This document shows, piece by piece, positions 27,691 to 37,078 of a DNA stretch of 64,000 nt (position 1 is the stretch's first letter; the number at the start of each line of letters is the position of its first letter). Origin of the DNA: Sporolactobacillus shoreae (GTDB taxonomy: Bacteria > Bacillota > Bacilli > Bacillales > Sporolactobacillaceae); NCBI RefSeq assembly GCF_004684935.1, contig NZ_SRJD01000012.1:52989-116988 (forward strand), written 5' to 3'. Both the position numbers and the translations under genes were made by a program. A model generated the notes under the pieces. The model made no database searches. It was not told the origin of the DNA and saw nothing but the letters and a program-made list of their open reading frames with translations.

Positions 27691-29160
27691 TTACCATTTA
27701 TCCGTTTTACTCACTACTAATTCTGATTTGTTCCCTAAATCTTCAAAAAATGGATCATGGGATATCACAATCACTATTTTATCCTTTTCAGCAAGATCAT
27801 TGATCAGGCGGATTACCGATTCTTTATTTGCTGTGTCAAGAAAATTTGTCGGTTCATCAAAAAAGTAAACACTCTTATCCGTCTGAAGATCATGCCGGAT
27901 CTGAGTTAATTTCTTCTGACCATAGGATCCATTCTTGTAAGACAAAACGCCATGAGTGCTGATATATGGGTCTGCAGGGATGTAGACGATATCTGCCAGC
28001 TGCCGATTGACAGGTCGGTGATTAATCAGAATTTCTCCTTTATATCGAGAACACAGGCCAAGAATGGATTCGATCAATGTTGTCTTTCCCGCGCCGTTGT
28101 CCCCGCGAATCAGACTCACCGCACCCCTTTGAAAGACGTGGCTAATTGCCGAATGGAGCTCCTTTCCATCAGAATCGAGACTGATGTAATTTTTTATCTC
28201 AAGCGATTGAATCGATTCTCTATGAAAATCAATAACTGGAAGATTAAGCATATGATTGAAACTTTCAATAATCGGTTTGGTCGATAAGTATTGCTTTCGG
28301 ATCGTTGCAAAGAATTCAGCCGGATCCCAGAAACGTGATGTGTAAAGCTGAATGGCAGACAGAGCGCCGATCGTCATATTGCCGCGGTAAACAAAAAAGG
28401 CGCTCATTAACGTGCCGATTAAAATGATGGCATTCAGCATGCCATAGGATAGAATATTGTCAAAAATCGCTTCCGTCCTAATCTTTTTCTTCATATGCGT
28501 GATGTACGATACAAAAAAATGATTCACAGGCGGTAACTGCTTATCTTTTAAAAATCGTTCTTCTTTTGTCAGGTGAAACTGGTCGGACTCATAGTCTTTC
28601 ATCTGCTCCATATCTTCAACATTTCGCTTCGCGTTAACTGTCATTCTCTTCTCAAATCTCTGTGAGAATAGAAGAAACACTGGCATGGCAATGACGACTA
28701 CTAAGGTAATAGGAAAAGAAATGGTAAGCATACAGCAGATAATCCCGACAATGTAAAGCGCATTGATAATGATCGTGATCGGAACATTGGTAATGAACTG
28801 CTTAACGAGTTCATAGTTCTGGCCCATAAATTGCTGCAGGCTACCATCAGTCAAATCACTGTGCCGGATATCCAGATTTCTGAGCTTCTGATCCAGTCTG
28901 GTATAGATTGAAATCCAGGCTTCCTTTGTCGCATACCCATCAGCCAAATCCACTACATAGTTTGATCCCTGGCTGAGAAAAAAGAAAAGAACCGATATCC
29001 AGGTATAAAAGAGAATGCCCGACAAATTTCTTTGAACCAGCGCATCAATCAGCTGCATCTCAACGATCGGAAAACACAGAAAAATAAGTTTATTGATCAA
29101 TTTGCAAATGAAGTTAAGCCATACTGTCCTACCTGAAACAAGTCTCATTAACTGATACAT
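27691..29160 (-). CDS. ABC exporter half-transporter with unusual signature motif
   Basis: 489 residues: an N-terminal membrane domain of about six segments (residues 1-290) and a C-terminal nucleotide-binding domain. Walker A is IRGDNGAGKTTLIE and Walker B VYFFDEPTNFLD, with ISHDP as H-loop. The signature is GSYGQKKLTQIRHDL, so the usual LSGGQ is GSYGQ. The nucleotide-binding domain is short for the family. The layout resembles bacteriocin or multidrug exporters. The start has GAGG 9 nt upstream. A roughly 350-nt structured leader with an intrinsic terminator precedes it, suggesting conditional expression. Confidence 0.85.
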   Translation of the reverse strand: MYQLMRLVSGRTVWLNFICKLINKLIFLCFPIVEMQLIDALVQRNLSGILFYTWISVLFFFLSQGSNYVVDLADGYATKEAWISIYTRLDQKLRNLDIRHSDLTDGSLQQFMGQNYELVKQFITNVPITIIINALYIVGIICCMLTISFPITLVVVIAMPVFLLFSQRFEKRMTVNAKRNVEDMEQMKDYESDQFHLTKEERFLKDKQLPPVNHFFVSYITHMKKKIRTEAIFDNILSYGMLNAIILIGTLMSAFFVYRGNMTIGALSAIQLYTSRFWDPAEFFATIRKQYLSTKPIIESFNHMLNLPVIDFHRESIQSLEIKNYISLDSDGKELHSAISHVFQRGAVSLIRGDNGAGKTTLIESILGLCSRYKGEILINHRPVNRQLADIVYIPADPYISTHGVLSYKNGSYGQKKLTQIRHDLQTDKSVYFFDEPTNFLDTANKESVIRLINDLAEKDKIVIVISHDPFFEDLGNKSELVVSKTDKW

Positions 29161-29242
29161 TGTACATCGCCTCGCTCTAGCATTATTTGATAATAAACGC
29201 GTAAAATCGTTTCAATTGATAACGGACAGCCGAAAAAGCGCA

Positions 29243-29525
29243 CAAAAAACCTCCCGTCCATTTCTGAACAGGAGGTATGAGAATACTTTATCAACAGCGC
29301 AAATAAAGTAATGATCACTCACATGATGTAGAAACACAATCCATCCTATCCAGAAAAGTATTTTTTCTGAATAGGGAACCAGTTTGTGCGAATTGATTTA
29401 AAAAAGCACAGATTTGTATCCTATCAGAAAAAATTCCGCAATTCATAACGAAACTTTTCTTGAAAATAGGATCAAAAAATCATTGTGCTTACTCAATCCC
29501 TTCAGTTTTTATTAGCCTCATTATA
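29243..29525 (-). promoter_or_regulatory. Structured leader with intrinsic terminator ahead of the ABC exporter
   Basis: On the minus strand, transcription from the promoter at 29547-29520 would give a leader of about 350 nt. Segments A (29473-29454), B (29434-29416), C (29376-29358) and D (29359-29341) share the ATAGGA/TCCTAT core: A can pair with B or D, and C with B or D. A further hairpin lies at 29311-29284. A terminator (stem 29276-29266 with 29259-29249, then six T) follows, about 90 nt before the start codon. It matches no riboswitch class I know. Confidence 0.65.
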
Positions 29526-29547
29526 CATCTGGCATAATTGAAGTCAA
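29520..29547 (-). promoter_or_regulatory. Strong promoter of the ABC-exporter leader
   Basis: On the minus strand TTGACT (29547-29542) and a perfect TATAAT (29525-29520) are 16 bp apart. A strong constitutive promoter ahead of a terminator is the usual arrangement of attenuated genes. Confidence 0.75.
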
Positions 29548-29801
29548 CCAGGTTATCAATGTAGTATATGTTAATCGAAACAGCCTCACTATTGAATAAA
29601 ATTCCCACCTTTTGAAAGGAAGATCTCCCTTCATCTTCAGGCACTCACGGTTTATTGCTATATTTCCTTTTGTTGATTCAAAAGATGGAGAGACGATTTT
29701 TTAAGTGAAGCGTTCAATCTGAGGCTTGCCAATCATACGAAGCCATTTTTATTCAGAACAGTGTAAACTAGTACTGATAGCTTATACATTGGAGCGTCTA
29801 T
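29548..29801. other. Intergenic region before the WYL regulator
   Basis: About 250 bp between divergent transcription units. No gene or clear dyad is seen. The plus-strand regulator gene has GGAG 7 nt before its ATG. Confidence 0.5.
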
Positions 29802-30728
29802 ATGAAAATTGATCGATTGCTGGGCATAACCATTTTTTTATTAAATCATGGCAGGGTCAGTGCAAAGGGACTTGCCGAAAGATTTGAAGTCTCTCTCAGG
29901 ACCATCCAGCGTGACATAGACACGCTCTGTCAGGCAGGAATTCCGATTTTCTCCAATCAAGGCAGGAGCGGCGGGTACGAAATTCTTGATAGTTTTAAAA
30001 TGGAACGGCAGGTTGCGGGGCAAACGGACTACTCATTTATCATTACTGCCTTGCGGGGGCTGGCCTCCGCTTATGACAGCCCCAAGGTTGACGACACGCT
30101 TGAGAAAATGATTTCGTTGTCTCCGCATCAAAAATCAAATTCAACTATTTTTCTTGATTTCGGTGTTTTAAAAGAAGGCAATGAAACCAACCACCAACTA
30201 AAAATGCTGGAAAGAGCCATTGTCTTAAAAAGTGTCATCTCCTTCAAGTACACAAATTCAGAGAACCGTCTGTCCACACCAACGGTTGAGCCCATTGTTC
30301 TGACCTACAAATGGTACGCCTGGTACCTGCTTGCCTATTCACTCACAAATGAGGACTATCGGCTGTATAAATTGATCCGTATGGAAAAAATTCACGTGAC
30401 CAACCAGAAAATGTCGCTTCAGCATGAACCTGCGGAGAATCTTTTAAAGCGATATGAAGAAACGAGCGGCAGAAAGTATATGGATATCCGTCTTCTGTGC
30501 AAAGCGGAAGTCAAAGTACGGGCCATTGAATACCTGAAAGGTGTCGTTGAGTCACAAGATGAAAATGGTGATTTTATTCTGAAGCTGCATCTGCCCAAAA
30601 ATGAGCAGCTTTGGTTTGGCACATTGCTTTCACTTGGAAATCTTGTAAAAATTATTGAGCCGGAAAGCCTGAAGGAACGACTTTGCGATAAATGTATGGA
30701 TATTTTGCAGCTTTATAATAAACTATGA
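29802..30728 (+). CDS. HTH/WYL-domain transcriptional regulator, YafY-like
   Basis: 308 residues. An N-terminal winged helix contains LAERFEVSLRTIQRDIDTLCQAG (residues 24-46). The WYL region is EPIVLTYKWYAWYLLAYSLTNEDYRLYKLIRM (about 165-196), and a C-terminal WCX-type segment follows. WYL proteins sense nucleic acid or small ligands and often regulate stress or defence genes. The following GNAT gene, 55 bp downstream, is a plausible co-transcribed partner. Confidence 0.87.
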   Translation: MKIDRLLGITIFLLNHGRVSAKGLAERFEVSLRTIQRDIDTLCQAGIPIFSNQGRSGGYEILDSFKMERQVAGQTDYSFIITALRGLASAYDSPKVDDTLEKMISLSPHQKSNSTIFLDFGVLKEGNETNHQLKMLERAIVLKSVISFKYTNSENRLSTPTVEPIVLTYKWYAWYLLAYSLTNEDYRLYKLIRMEKIHVTNQKMSLQHEPAENLLKRYEETSGRKYMDIRLLCKAEVKVRAIEYLKGVVESQDENGDFILKLHLPKNEQLWFGTLLSLGNLVKIIEPESLKERLCDKCMDILQLYNKL

Positions 30729-30783
30729 CAAGACGTTGTCGTAGTTCTCCTGCTATTCTAGAGAAAAACAAGGAGGAATTACG

Positions 30784-31332
30784 ATGAGCGATAAAAATGT
30801 CTATGAGGAATGCCCGGTCTACCATACTGAGGCTGTGAGTTTAAAACAGACGACTCTTGATGACGCGGAAGAATTGTTAAAATGCTATTCGGACGAAAAA
30901 GCTGTTCCTTTTTTCAACGCGGATAATTGCCCCGACAATTTCCACTATACAACACCGGAACAGATGAGAAGTGAGATTAATTTCTGGAACAGATCTTATC
31001 AGACAAAATGGTTTGTGCGCTGGACTGTGATTCAAAATGACTCTTCAGAAAAAATCGGTTCCATTGAAATGTTCAACAGAGGAACAGAGGCCTGCATTGG
31101 TTCACATGGCGTGTTGCGAATTGATCTGCGAAGTGACCACGAAAACCGACAGATTATCGAAAGCATTTTGGAAATTGCCAATCGGCATTTTTATGAAGAT
31201 TTTGACGTGACCTGCATCCTTACAAAGGCCATTCCGACTGCAAAGGAGCGCATTTTATCATTAACCCGGATGGGATATACACCTATTTCATTTGAAAAAG
31301 CACATTACTATGCCCGGAAAGAGAATTTGTGA
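30784..31332 (+). CDS. GNAT family N-acetyltransferase
   Basis: 182 residues, of the RimJ/RimL-like branch: AVSLKQTTLDDAEELLKCYSDEKAV at the N-terminus, then WTVIQNDSSEKIGSIEMFNRG and TKAIPTAKERILSLTRMGYTPI. The usual R/Q-x-x-G-x-G/A loop is degenerate (LRSDHENRQIIESIL), so acetyl-CoA binding may be altered. An AGGAGG-like site (AAGGAGG) lies 8 nt before the ATG. Probably in a transcript with the WYL regulator. Confidence 0.78.
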   Translation: MSDKNVYEECPVYHTEAVSLKQTTLDDAEELLKCYSDEKAVPFFNADNCPDNFHYTTPEQMRSEINFWNRSYQTKWFVRWTVIQNDSSEKIGSIEMFNRGTEACIGSHGVLRIDLRSDHENRQIIESILEIANRHFYEDFDVTCILTKAIPTAKERILSLTRMGYTPISFEKAHYYARKENL

Positions 31333-31334
31333 AG

Positions 31335-31448
31335 GGCTATATCAATGGAAACTATGCAAGTGGTCATGGTAGAGCTACAAATATCTTTGTCAGAGACGCG
31401 GATAAATGGCTCCTCATTCACGAACATCTTAGCCCCTTACCCAATTAA
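31335..31448 (+). pseudogene. 3' fragment of a SnoaL/DUF4440-like gene
   Basis: Directly after the GNAT stop, the frame reads GYINGNYASGHGRATNIFVR, then DADKWLLIHEHLSPLPN and TAA. The ending GRATNxFVxDxxxWxLxHEHLSPLP is the typical C-terminus of the SnoaL/DUF4440 family. The upstream two thirds of such a gene are missing, so this is a relic. Confidence 0.65.
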
Positions 31449-31495
31449 TTCTAGAACACATCCAGTTGAAAAAAGTTTTCCTTTTGTAGTATTGC

Positions 31496-32218
31496 TTAAT
31501 TATCTCTTCTCATTAAGCTAAAACTTTGAGCTGTCGGTCCCACGTCGGGCTGCGTCACTAAGAAAAGCGCCAAAGGAGTCACATCTTCAGGTTCTTTTGT
31601 CCATTCACTCTCTATATTAAAAACGCTTGACTTCTCATTGTTGTCCATCGATGTGTTGACAGGACCTGGAATAAGCTCATTTACACTTATCTGATACTTC
31701 CACAGCTCTTGAGCTAAAACCCGCGTTAACATCCATAATCCGGCTTTTGAACATGCGTATGCTGAACCACCCTGAGCACCTTTGTGTCCTCTGCCTGAAC
31801 CTATTGTTATTATTTTCCCACCATTTAATTTCATAAACGGGATCACTGCATGAGCACAGTTATAGGCACCTATTAAATTTACATTGATCGTTTCTATCCA
31901 GTCTTCTGGCTGGCTTTCCTCCACCAAATTTCTGTCTTTGTTTACACCTGCATTGATAACGAGAATATCTATGCTGCCAAACTTTTCATGAGCTTTTTTG
32001 AACATAATGCTAACTGATTCTAAATTTGTCACATCTGTGGGAATGGCTAGTGCTTTTCCGCCTTTGTTCTCTATCTGTTCTGCAACTTCTTGAATTTCTT
32101 TCTCAGTACGGGCTACACAAACAATTGAAGCCCCATTGTCAGCATAAGCCAGGGCGATCGCTTTACCAATTCCCCTCCCCGCTCCTGTAATAACCGCTAC
32201 TTTTCCCTCAAGCTGCAT
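31496..32218 (-). CDS. Short-chain dehydrogenase/reductase
   Basis: 240 residues of the classical SDR type. The cofactor motif is TGAGRGIGKAIA, followed by NAGVNKD, and the catalytic set is Ser in TIGSGRGHKG and YACSK (Tyr-x-x-x-Lys). A basic residue after strand 2 (CVARTEKE) suggests NADP. The substrate is unknown. The start follows GGGAG by 9 nt. Confidence 0.88.
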   Translation of the reverse strand: MQLEGKVAVITGAGRGIGKAIALAYADNGASIVCVARTEKEIQEVAEQIENKGGKALAIPTDVTNLESVSIMFKKAHEKFGSIDILVINAGVNKDRNLVEESQPEDWIETINVNLIGAYNCAHAVIPFMKLNGGKIITIGSGRGHKGAQGGSAYACSKAGLWMLTRVLAQELWKYQISVNELIPGPVNTSMDNNEKSSVFNIESEWTKEPEDVTPLALFLVTQPDVGPTAQSFSLMRRDN

Positions 32219-32282
32219 CGATCATCTCTCCCTATTTTACTTGCATAGTATAAAACGCGGACTGCAACATAAATCGCTTAAG

Positions 32283-33146
32283 CTAAAAAGATATATTTTG
32301 CCTTTTAACGTTTGATGCTGTTCCCCCAACCTCTATACGGGTAATATTTCTATTTTTGACGGTTAACTTTGAAAAGAGTATCGAGGTACATTTCATACTG
32401 TAGCCTTGCTCGAATGATAACACCTCGTTACCTTGAATTTTATTATATTTAAAGAGATAGCATGTCAGTGCACCCGTTGATGTCCCGGTTGCACTTTCCT
32501 CAGGAATATCATATAAGGGTGCAAAATTCCTGCAGCAAGCAATCATGTCATTTTCAGTATTTAGTGTGAACAAATGATAACCAATAACCCGATATTTTTT
32601 GCTCACATCAGAAATTCTCGAAAAGTCAGGTTTGACATTGTTTAAAGTATGTACATTTTTGATGGGGACAAGTATATCTTTTAGACCGGTCGAAACGATC
32701 TCAATGGGAAGATTGTGATCGAGATCCGAACAGGTCAGATTTAATGAACGCATGATTTCTTCTTTATTTGGTTTTTCATAAAAATCAGGAAGTGCCTGAG
32801 AAAGATACACCTGATTGTTATTACAAATGGTTACCGCTAGTAAACCCGCCTTTGTTTCTATTTTATATGAACCCACGTGTACTCTCTTTAATGAGAACAT
32901 CAAGGAAAATGTTGCAATGGTTGCGTGACCACACAAATCAACTTCGCTATTCGGGGTGAAGTAGCTTAACTTAAAATCAGCACGATTCGAGTGTTGAACA
33001 AATGCAGTCTCCGAAAAACCAATTTTACGAGCAACAATCTGCATCTCTGATTTCTTGAGTAAATCACCATCTAAAACGACTCCGGCCGGATTTCCCCCAC
33101 TTCCATTTTTTGTGAAAGCACTGAGCGTATATACTTGAATATTCAT
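32283..33146 (-). CDS. PhzF-family isomerase/epimerase-like protein
   Basis: 287 residues from the ATG at 33146. NPAGVVLDGD near the N-terminus and EVDLCGHATIATFSLMF are the family signatures, and ESATGTSTGALTCYLF stands for the usual DPATGSA. The catalytic Glu is in GFSETAFVQ. PhzF proteins are diaminopimelate-epimerase-like; most bacterial ones have no assigned substrate. The open frame extends 52 codons upstream, but that stretch is unlike the family and the ATG at 33146 has GGTGGGG nearby. Confidence 0.87.
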   Translation of the reverse strand: MNIQVYTLSAFTKNGSGGNPAGVVLDGDLLKKSEMQIVARKIGFSETAFVQHSNRADFKLSYFTPNSEVDLCGHATIATFSLMFSLKRVHVGSYKIETKAGLLAVTICNNNQVYLSQALPDFYEKPNKEEIMRSLNLTCSDLDHNLPIEIVSTGLKDILVPIKNVHTLNNVKPDFSRISDVSKKYRVIGYHLFTLNTENDMIACCRNFAPLYDIPEESATGTSTGALTCYLFKYNKIQGNEVLSFEQGYSMKCTSILFSKLTVKNRNITRIEVGGTASNVKRQNISF

Positions 33147-33264
33147 AAAGGCCCCACCCCTATCACGAGTTAATCTGCACCAATTTAGGTTCAAACTAAA
33201 TCTAAAAAATCCACTTGTGACCTTAAAAAAAGATACCTCTACCTGTGTACAGAAAAAAATATTT

Positions 33265-34119
33265 TTAGATATTGTAGAAATACGGATTAAATTTGTGCTC
33301 AAGTTGGATTAATTGCTCCACTTGTTCTTTTCCAAGCAATGACTTTTCTTTCATTCTCATATAAAGGCACCGTATGAAATGTTTCATGTTTACTCTTTTC
33401 GTTAAGTTCACTCTATTTACTGCGGAATAGACAGGAATGTCTTCAGGATCTTGTATGTCGACTTTTTCCAGCCATCCAAACAAATCAGCCAAAGTAACTT
33501 TTTTTAATTCGACCATCGCAAGGACAGGAATAGCGAATCGTTCATCTTCTTCTGCATCAAAAACGTTTGGAGCATTCCGCAGCATCGTTTGAAGACTGCC
33601 CCACAGCGCCTGGCATTCATTGAAACCTGCGAAACGGCTTCTGACACATTCATCAAGAGCATCGCTAATATGTGCCGGAGCATGCGCCCAGCCTTTTTCA
33701 ACTACGAAACTCCGATAATCTTTTTCCAGTTCACAATAATGTGTTAATTGATTCATATTTTCTTGAAATTCGTTTTTATTCAGGAATTTTTCCTGATTAT
33801 CACGAAATAGGATAAGCGCAATGAGCAGCGAAGAGAATGATCTTAGAAAGACACTATCACTCTCTGACTTGCCGATTTTGAAGTAAAGCATATCTTCCGA
33901 AACTGCCTGTTTGAGAATTTCCTTTAATTGACGACCATTAAGAAGATGTTCCTCCACCAACCATTTCGACAGTATAGTATATCCCAACGCATCACGAAGT
34001 TCCCCGTCCGGTGAACTTAACGAACGCATCACAAGCTGAACCGCTTCAAATTCACTGAGTCCTTTCGGCAGAACGTAGCCATTCTTCTGAATTTCCAACA
34101 ACCGATTTTTAAGTTCCAT
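33265..34119 (-). CDS. DUF2785-family protein
   Basis: 284 residues, mostly helical and soluble. Features recalled from the family are ELRDALGYTILSKWL near the N-terminus, FLRSFSSLLIALIL, GWAHAPAHISDAL and YSAVNRVNLTKRVNMKHFIRCLYMRM. The function is unknown. The ATG at 34119 was chosen because GAGG lies 8 nt upstream. It stands alone between the PhzF gene and a GNAT gene on the same strand. Confidence 0.7.
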   Translation of the reverse strand: MELKNRLLEIQKNGYVLPKGLSEFEAVQLVMRSLSSPDGELRDALGYTILSKWLVEEHLLNGRQLKEILKQAVSEDMLYFKIGKSESDSVFLRSFSSLLIALILFRDNQEKFLNKNEFQENMNQLTHYCELEKDYRSFVVEKGWAHAPAHISDALDECVRSRFAGFNECQALWGSLQTMLRNAPNVFDAEEDERFAIPVLAMVELKKVTLADLFGWLEKVDIQDPEDIPVYSAVNRVNLTKRVNMKHFIRCLYMRMKEKSLLGKEQVEQLIQLEHKFNPYFYNI

Positions 34120-34227
34120 AGCAGACACCTCAGTTAACCGTATTTAACGCGATACTGTACACACCCTATTGGTATAATAAAATACATACTGTGCAACAAC
34201 ATACCATCTACGTGCTTCATTATTTGA

Positions 34228-35055
34228 TTAAAGGGTTATCCCCGGAAACATTAAGCTCTTTTTCATTTCATGATAACCAAAGGATTGATATAGCTTCACT
34301 GCTCGTTTATTTAGATTCCAAACCTCAAGTCTTGTTTTATCAATCCCAATTGAAAGAAAATAATTTAATATATACTTTACTATACATTTTGATAATCCTT
34401 GCCCACGCTTTTCGGGTAAAACAAATAGTGTTTCGACGTATCCCAATCCGTCTTTTTCAAAAATAGTACATCCACCTTCTAGCTTATCATCAGAAAAAAA
34501 GGACAAGTTTTTAAAATGCCTTTCACTCTCTTGCTCTATAAATACATCTCTATCAAGAGGCGTCACAAAAATTTCATCATACATCGACTTGTATTCCAAA
34601 AACTCTTTGTCAGAACTAATTTTTAATTCTTGTACTCTTACATTTTTCGGTAAGGTATATGTAAAACTCGTTGGAATATCTGCTTCCATAATAATGCTAT
34701 AATCCGGGTCAAATCCATTAGTAATATAAAAATCCAATTTATCTCTGTTATATTCAAAACCAGCGTATATTCTAGCCTTTAAATCCGCTCTTTGCTCCCG
34801 GAGTTCTCTCGCTCTGGAAAGCACTTTATCAAATAGCTTTTGTCTGACTACATTTTTCAATGTTAATTCCAAGTCATCTGCACAACTGACGTTTATCATA
34901 ATTAAGTAAGGCGTTTCATGTGTCTGATGAAAGTTAATTGTTGAATACGCATATGAACTTCCCAGAAATTTTTCTGTCTCGTCGAAGGCTAAAAAAATAT
35001 TTTCTTTACTATTTCCGTATTGGTCTTCTTGAGGATTAATTATTTTTATACTCAT
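34228..35055 (-). CDS. Two-part GNAT acetyltransferase
   Basis: 275 residues. A degenerate N-terminal half (about 1-135) is followed by a standard GNAT domain with GYVETLFVLPEKRGQGLSKCIVKYIL (loop KRGQGLS) and LEVWNLNKRAVKLYQSFGYHEMKK. The coding sequence is more AT-rich than its neighbours, which hints at separate acquisition. GGAGG lies 7 nt before the chosen ATG. Acceptor unknown. Confidence 0.82.
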   Translation of the reverse strand: MSIKIINPQEDQYGNSKENIFLAFDETEKFLGSSYAYSTINFHQTHETPYLIMINVSCADDLELTLKNVVRQKLFDKVLSRARELREQRADLKARIYAGFEYNRDKLDFYITNGFDPDYSIIMEADIPTSFTYTLPKNVRVQELKISSDKEFLEYKSMYDEIFVTPLDRDVFIEQESERHFKNLSFFSDDKLEGGCTIFEKDGLGYVETLFVLPEKRGQGLSKCIVKYILNYFLSIGIDKTRLEVWNLNKRAVKLYQSFGYHEMKKSLMFPGITL

Positions 35056-35205
35056 CAAGTTGCCTCCAAAGTGTTTTAATGCGTCAACTAAGAAATTATT
35101 CCCTCAAAGCAATATCCCTTTATACTTTGTGGTTTATTCTTATCATTTTGAAAAATTAAGTAATCCCTGTATGGTCTCTGTCATCACCTTGTGTTCAGGC
35201 AGTCT

Positions 35206-36345
35206 TCAACGGAGACTGATTTTATAAATTGTAGATAAAAGCACTACAATTCCAGTAAAAATAATGGGTGGAACGGCCAGCCATCTTTGGAATCGAAGGA
35301 GGACAGGATCGGCGATCGTTGGATCAAAACGAACAACGTTAAAGAAAACATTGCCAGACATTTTTCTGAACAGAATTTTCAGCCAAACGTTCATGAACCA
35401 GATAAAAAGGGCATAAACCGACCATTTTAACCAGACCGGCAGTAGGAAAACTGCGATGCAGGTGACGGATACAAGCTGAATGCATGACAGAACGTTTGGC
35501 CCGCTTCTTAAAAAAGTTTTCAGCAAGAGCTCCAGTAGGCCGTTTTCTTTGGTCCGCTTTTTAAAAATCCGTGCAGATCGGTGAAAAAGAATGAGAGGCT
35601 TTTTCCTGCGAGTAACCGATGGCTTTTCAATTCCTGTTGAGAAATTCAGAATCAATTTTATATATTTGGTTTGCTCTGTGCTTTCAATTTCCAGATCCTT
35701 GACCCATCGATTCGTTTTCTTCAACTGAGTGACGTTCAAATAAATCATGATGATAGAGCAGAAAGCGCTACAAATGGCCCATAGAGCAGGAGCCACAGTG
35801 AGCAGCAGAATGTCTGCTAAACTGTATGCCAGTATAATGAATAACCAGCGAGTGATCACCGAATCTGTTATTTTTTTTATAGTCATGAGGGACAGCTTGA
35901 ATGCACTGACAGCCAGATACAAAGACAAGACCTGTACGAGTGGATAATGATAGATTTGGGTCAGCACAGGTAATGCCAGAACGAACAGCACAATTTCAAA
36001 TAAGAAAAGAGAAAGAAGCGAAGTCAAAAAACCACACCGTTTGAGCTGGTGAGTCTGTCTTCTTTTTTGTATTAGAAAAAGCAGGTCGGCATCCATGAGA
36101 TAGGTTCTTATGTTTCCCCGGCCAGACAGCAAAAGGATCAATGTTAAAAGCAATGAAACAGGTAGGTGAGTATCCCAGTAACTATGTATGTTCCGCCAAA
36201 TATCGGCGTAAAGAAAGGGAGCAATAGCTGCCGCCGGTATAGCGATATAAAGCATAATGGACCAATCGAGAACCGATCGGATGACGTTCCACTGATCGTG
36301 AAGTTGCTGAAGGAACCTTTTTATAAATAGCTTATTTCCGGACAT
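35206..36345 (-). CDS. ecsB: ABC transporter permease EcsB
   Basis: About 379 residues with multiple membrane segments. The TYLMDADLLFLIQKRR stretch near residue 85 is characteristic of EcsB. In B. subtilis EcsAB affects protein secretion, competence, sporulation and intramembrane proteolysis by RasP. The chosen ATG (36345) follows GAGGGTG and overlaps the end of ecsA by 14 bp, so the genes are translationally coupled. Confidence 0.88.
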   Translation of the reverse strand: MSGNKLFIKRFLQQLHDQWNVIRSVLDWSIMLYIAIPAAAIAPFLYADIWRNIHSYWDTHLPVSLLLTLILLLSGRGNIRTYLMDADLLFLIQKRRQTHQLKRCGFLTSLLSLFLFEIVLFVLALPVLTQIYHYPLVQVLSLYLAVSAFKLSLMTIKKITDSVITRWLFIILAYSLADILLLTVAPALWAICSAFCSIIMIYLNVTQLKKTNRWVKDLEIESTEQTKYIKLILNFSTGIEKPSVTRRKKPLILFHRSARIFKKRTKENGLLELLLKTFLRSGPNVLSCIQLVSVTCIAVFLLPVWLKWSVYALFIWFMNVWLKILFRKMSGNVFFNVVRFDPTIADPVLLRFQRWLAVPPIIFTGIVVLLSTIYKISLR

Positions 36346-37039
36346 CGGATACACCCTCTGTCAGAACATCAAAACAATCCAATAGTGATCCGCCTCTTAT
36401 CCCGCTGCGTTCACGAATTTCATCCAGCGTTCCTTGGACAATGAGCCGGCCGTTGGAAATTAAAACGAAGCGATCACAGATTTTTTCAGCTGTATCCAAT
36501 ATGTGAGTAGACATCAAAATTCCCGCTCCACGCTCTTTTTCACTCTGCAGAGACTGCAAAAGCCTTTTCACGGCTCTCGGATCAAGTCCCATGAAAGGTT
36601 CATCAACAATATATAAGTCTGGTTGTCTGAGGAAAGCGAGGACAAGCATGACTTTCTGCTGCATGCCCTTTGAAAAACTCTCCGGGTACCGGTGTATAAA
36701 CTCAGACAGCTGGAACTGCTTCAGGAGTTCATTAGCCCGGGTCATGTATAATTTTTCATCCGTTTGCAGCGTCGTCAACAGAAATTCTATGTGTTCCCAG
36801 AGGGTCAATTTTTCATAAAGGATGGGACGCTCAGGTATATAGGCATAATTGCTAGCCTGACAGTCCCCCTTTACATTTTTCATAATACCAAGAATCGATT
36901 TGATTGTTGAACTCTTACCCGCACCGTTTGGCCCGATCAAACCGACCAGTTCCCCGGAATCTACTGAAAAATGAATGTTTTTCAGGACTGTTGAATCTGG
37001 AGAGTATCCAGCTTCATCTATATTAACCGATAAAAGCAT
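36332..37039 (-). CDS. ecsA: ABC transporter ATPase EcsA
   Basis: 235 residues. Walker A is GLIGPNGAGKSSTIK, the signature FSKGMQQKVMLVLAFL, and Walker B LYIVDEPFMGLDP. YIPERPILYEKLTLWEHIEFL is typical of EcsA. The ATG has GGAGG 7 nt upstream. It pairs with the overlapping ecsB gene; the third B. subtilis ecs gene, ecsC, is not present. Confidence 0.92.
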   Translation of the reverse strand: MLLSVNIDEAGYSPDSTVLKNIHFSVDSGELVGLIGPNGAGKSSTIKSILGIMKNVKGDCQASNYAYIPERPILYEKLTLWEHIEFLLTTLQTDEKLYMTRANELLKQFQLSEFIHRYPESFSKGMQQKVMLVLAFLRQPDLYIVDEPFMGLDPRAVKRLLQSLQSEKERGAGILMSTHILDTAEKICDRFVLISNGRLIVQGTLDEIRERSGIRGGSLLDCFDVLTEGVSDVRK

Positions 37040-37078
37040 GAGCAGACCTCCTCTGATTTTCCAAAAAAAGTTAATCTA

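Noticed and set aside
29300..29447. 43-codon leader peptide in the ABC-exporter leader (minus strand, starting MNCGIFSDRIQ)
   Set aside because: No ribosome site precedes its ATG, and its length reflects the open inverted repeats rather than coding signals.
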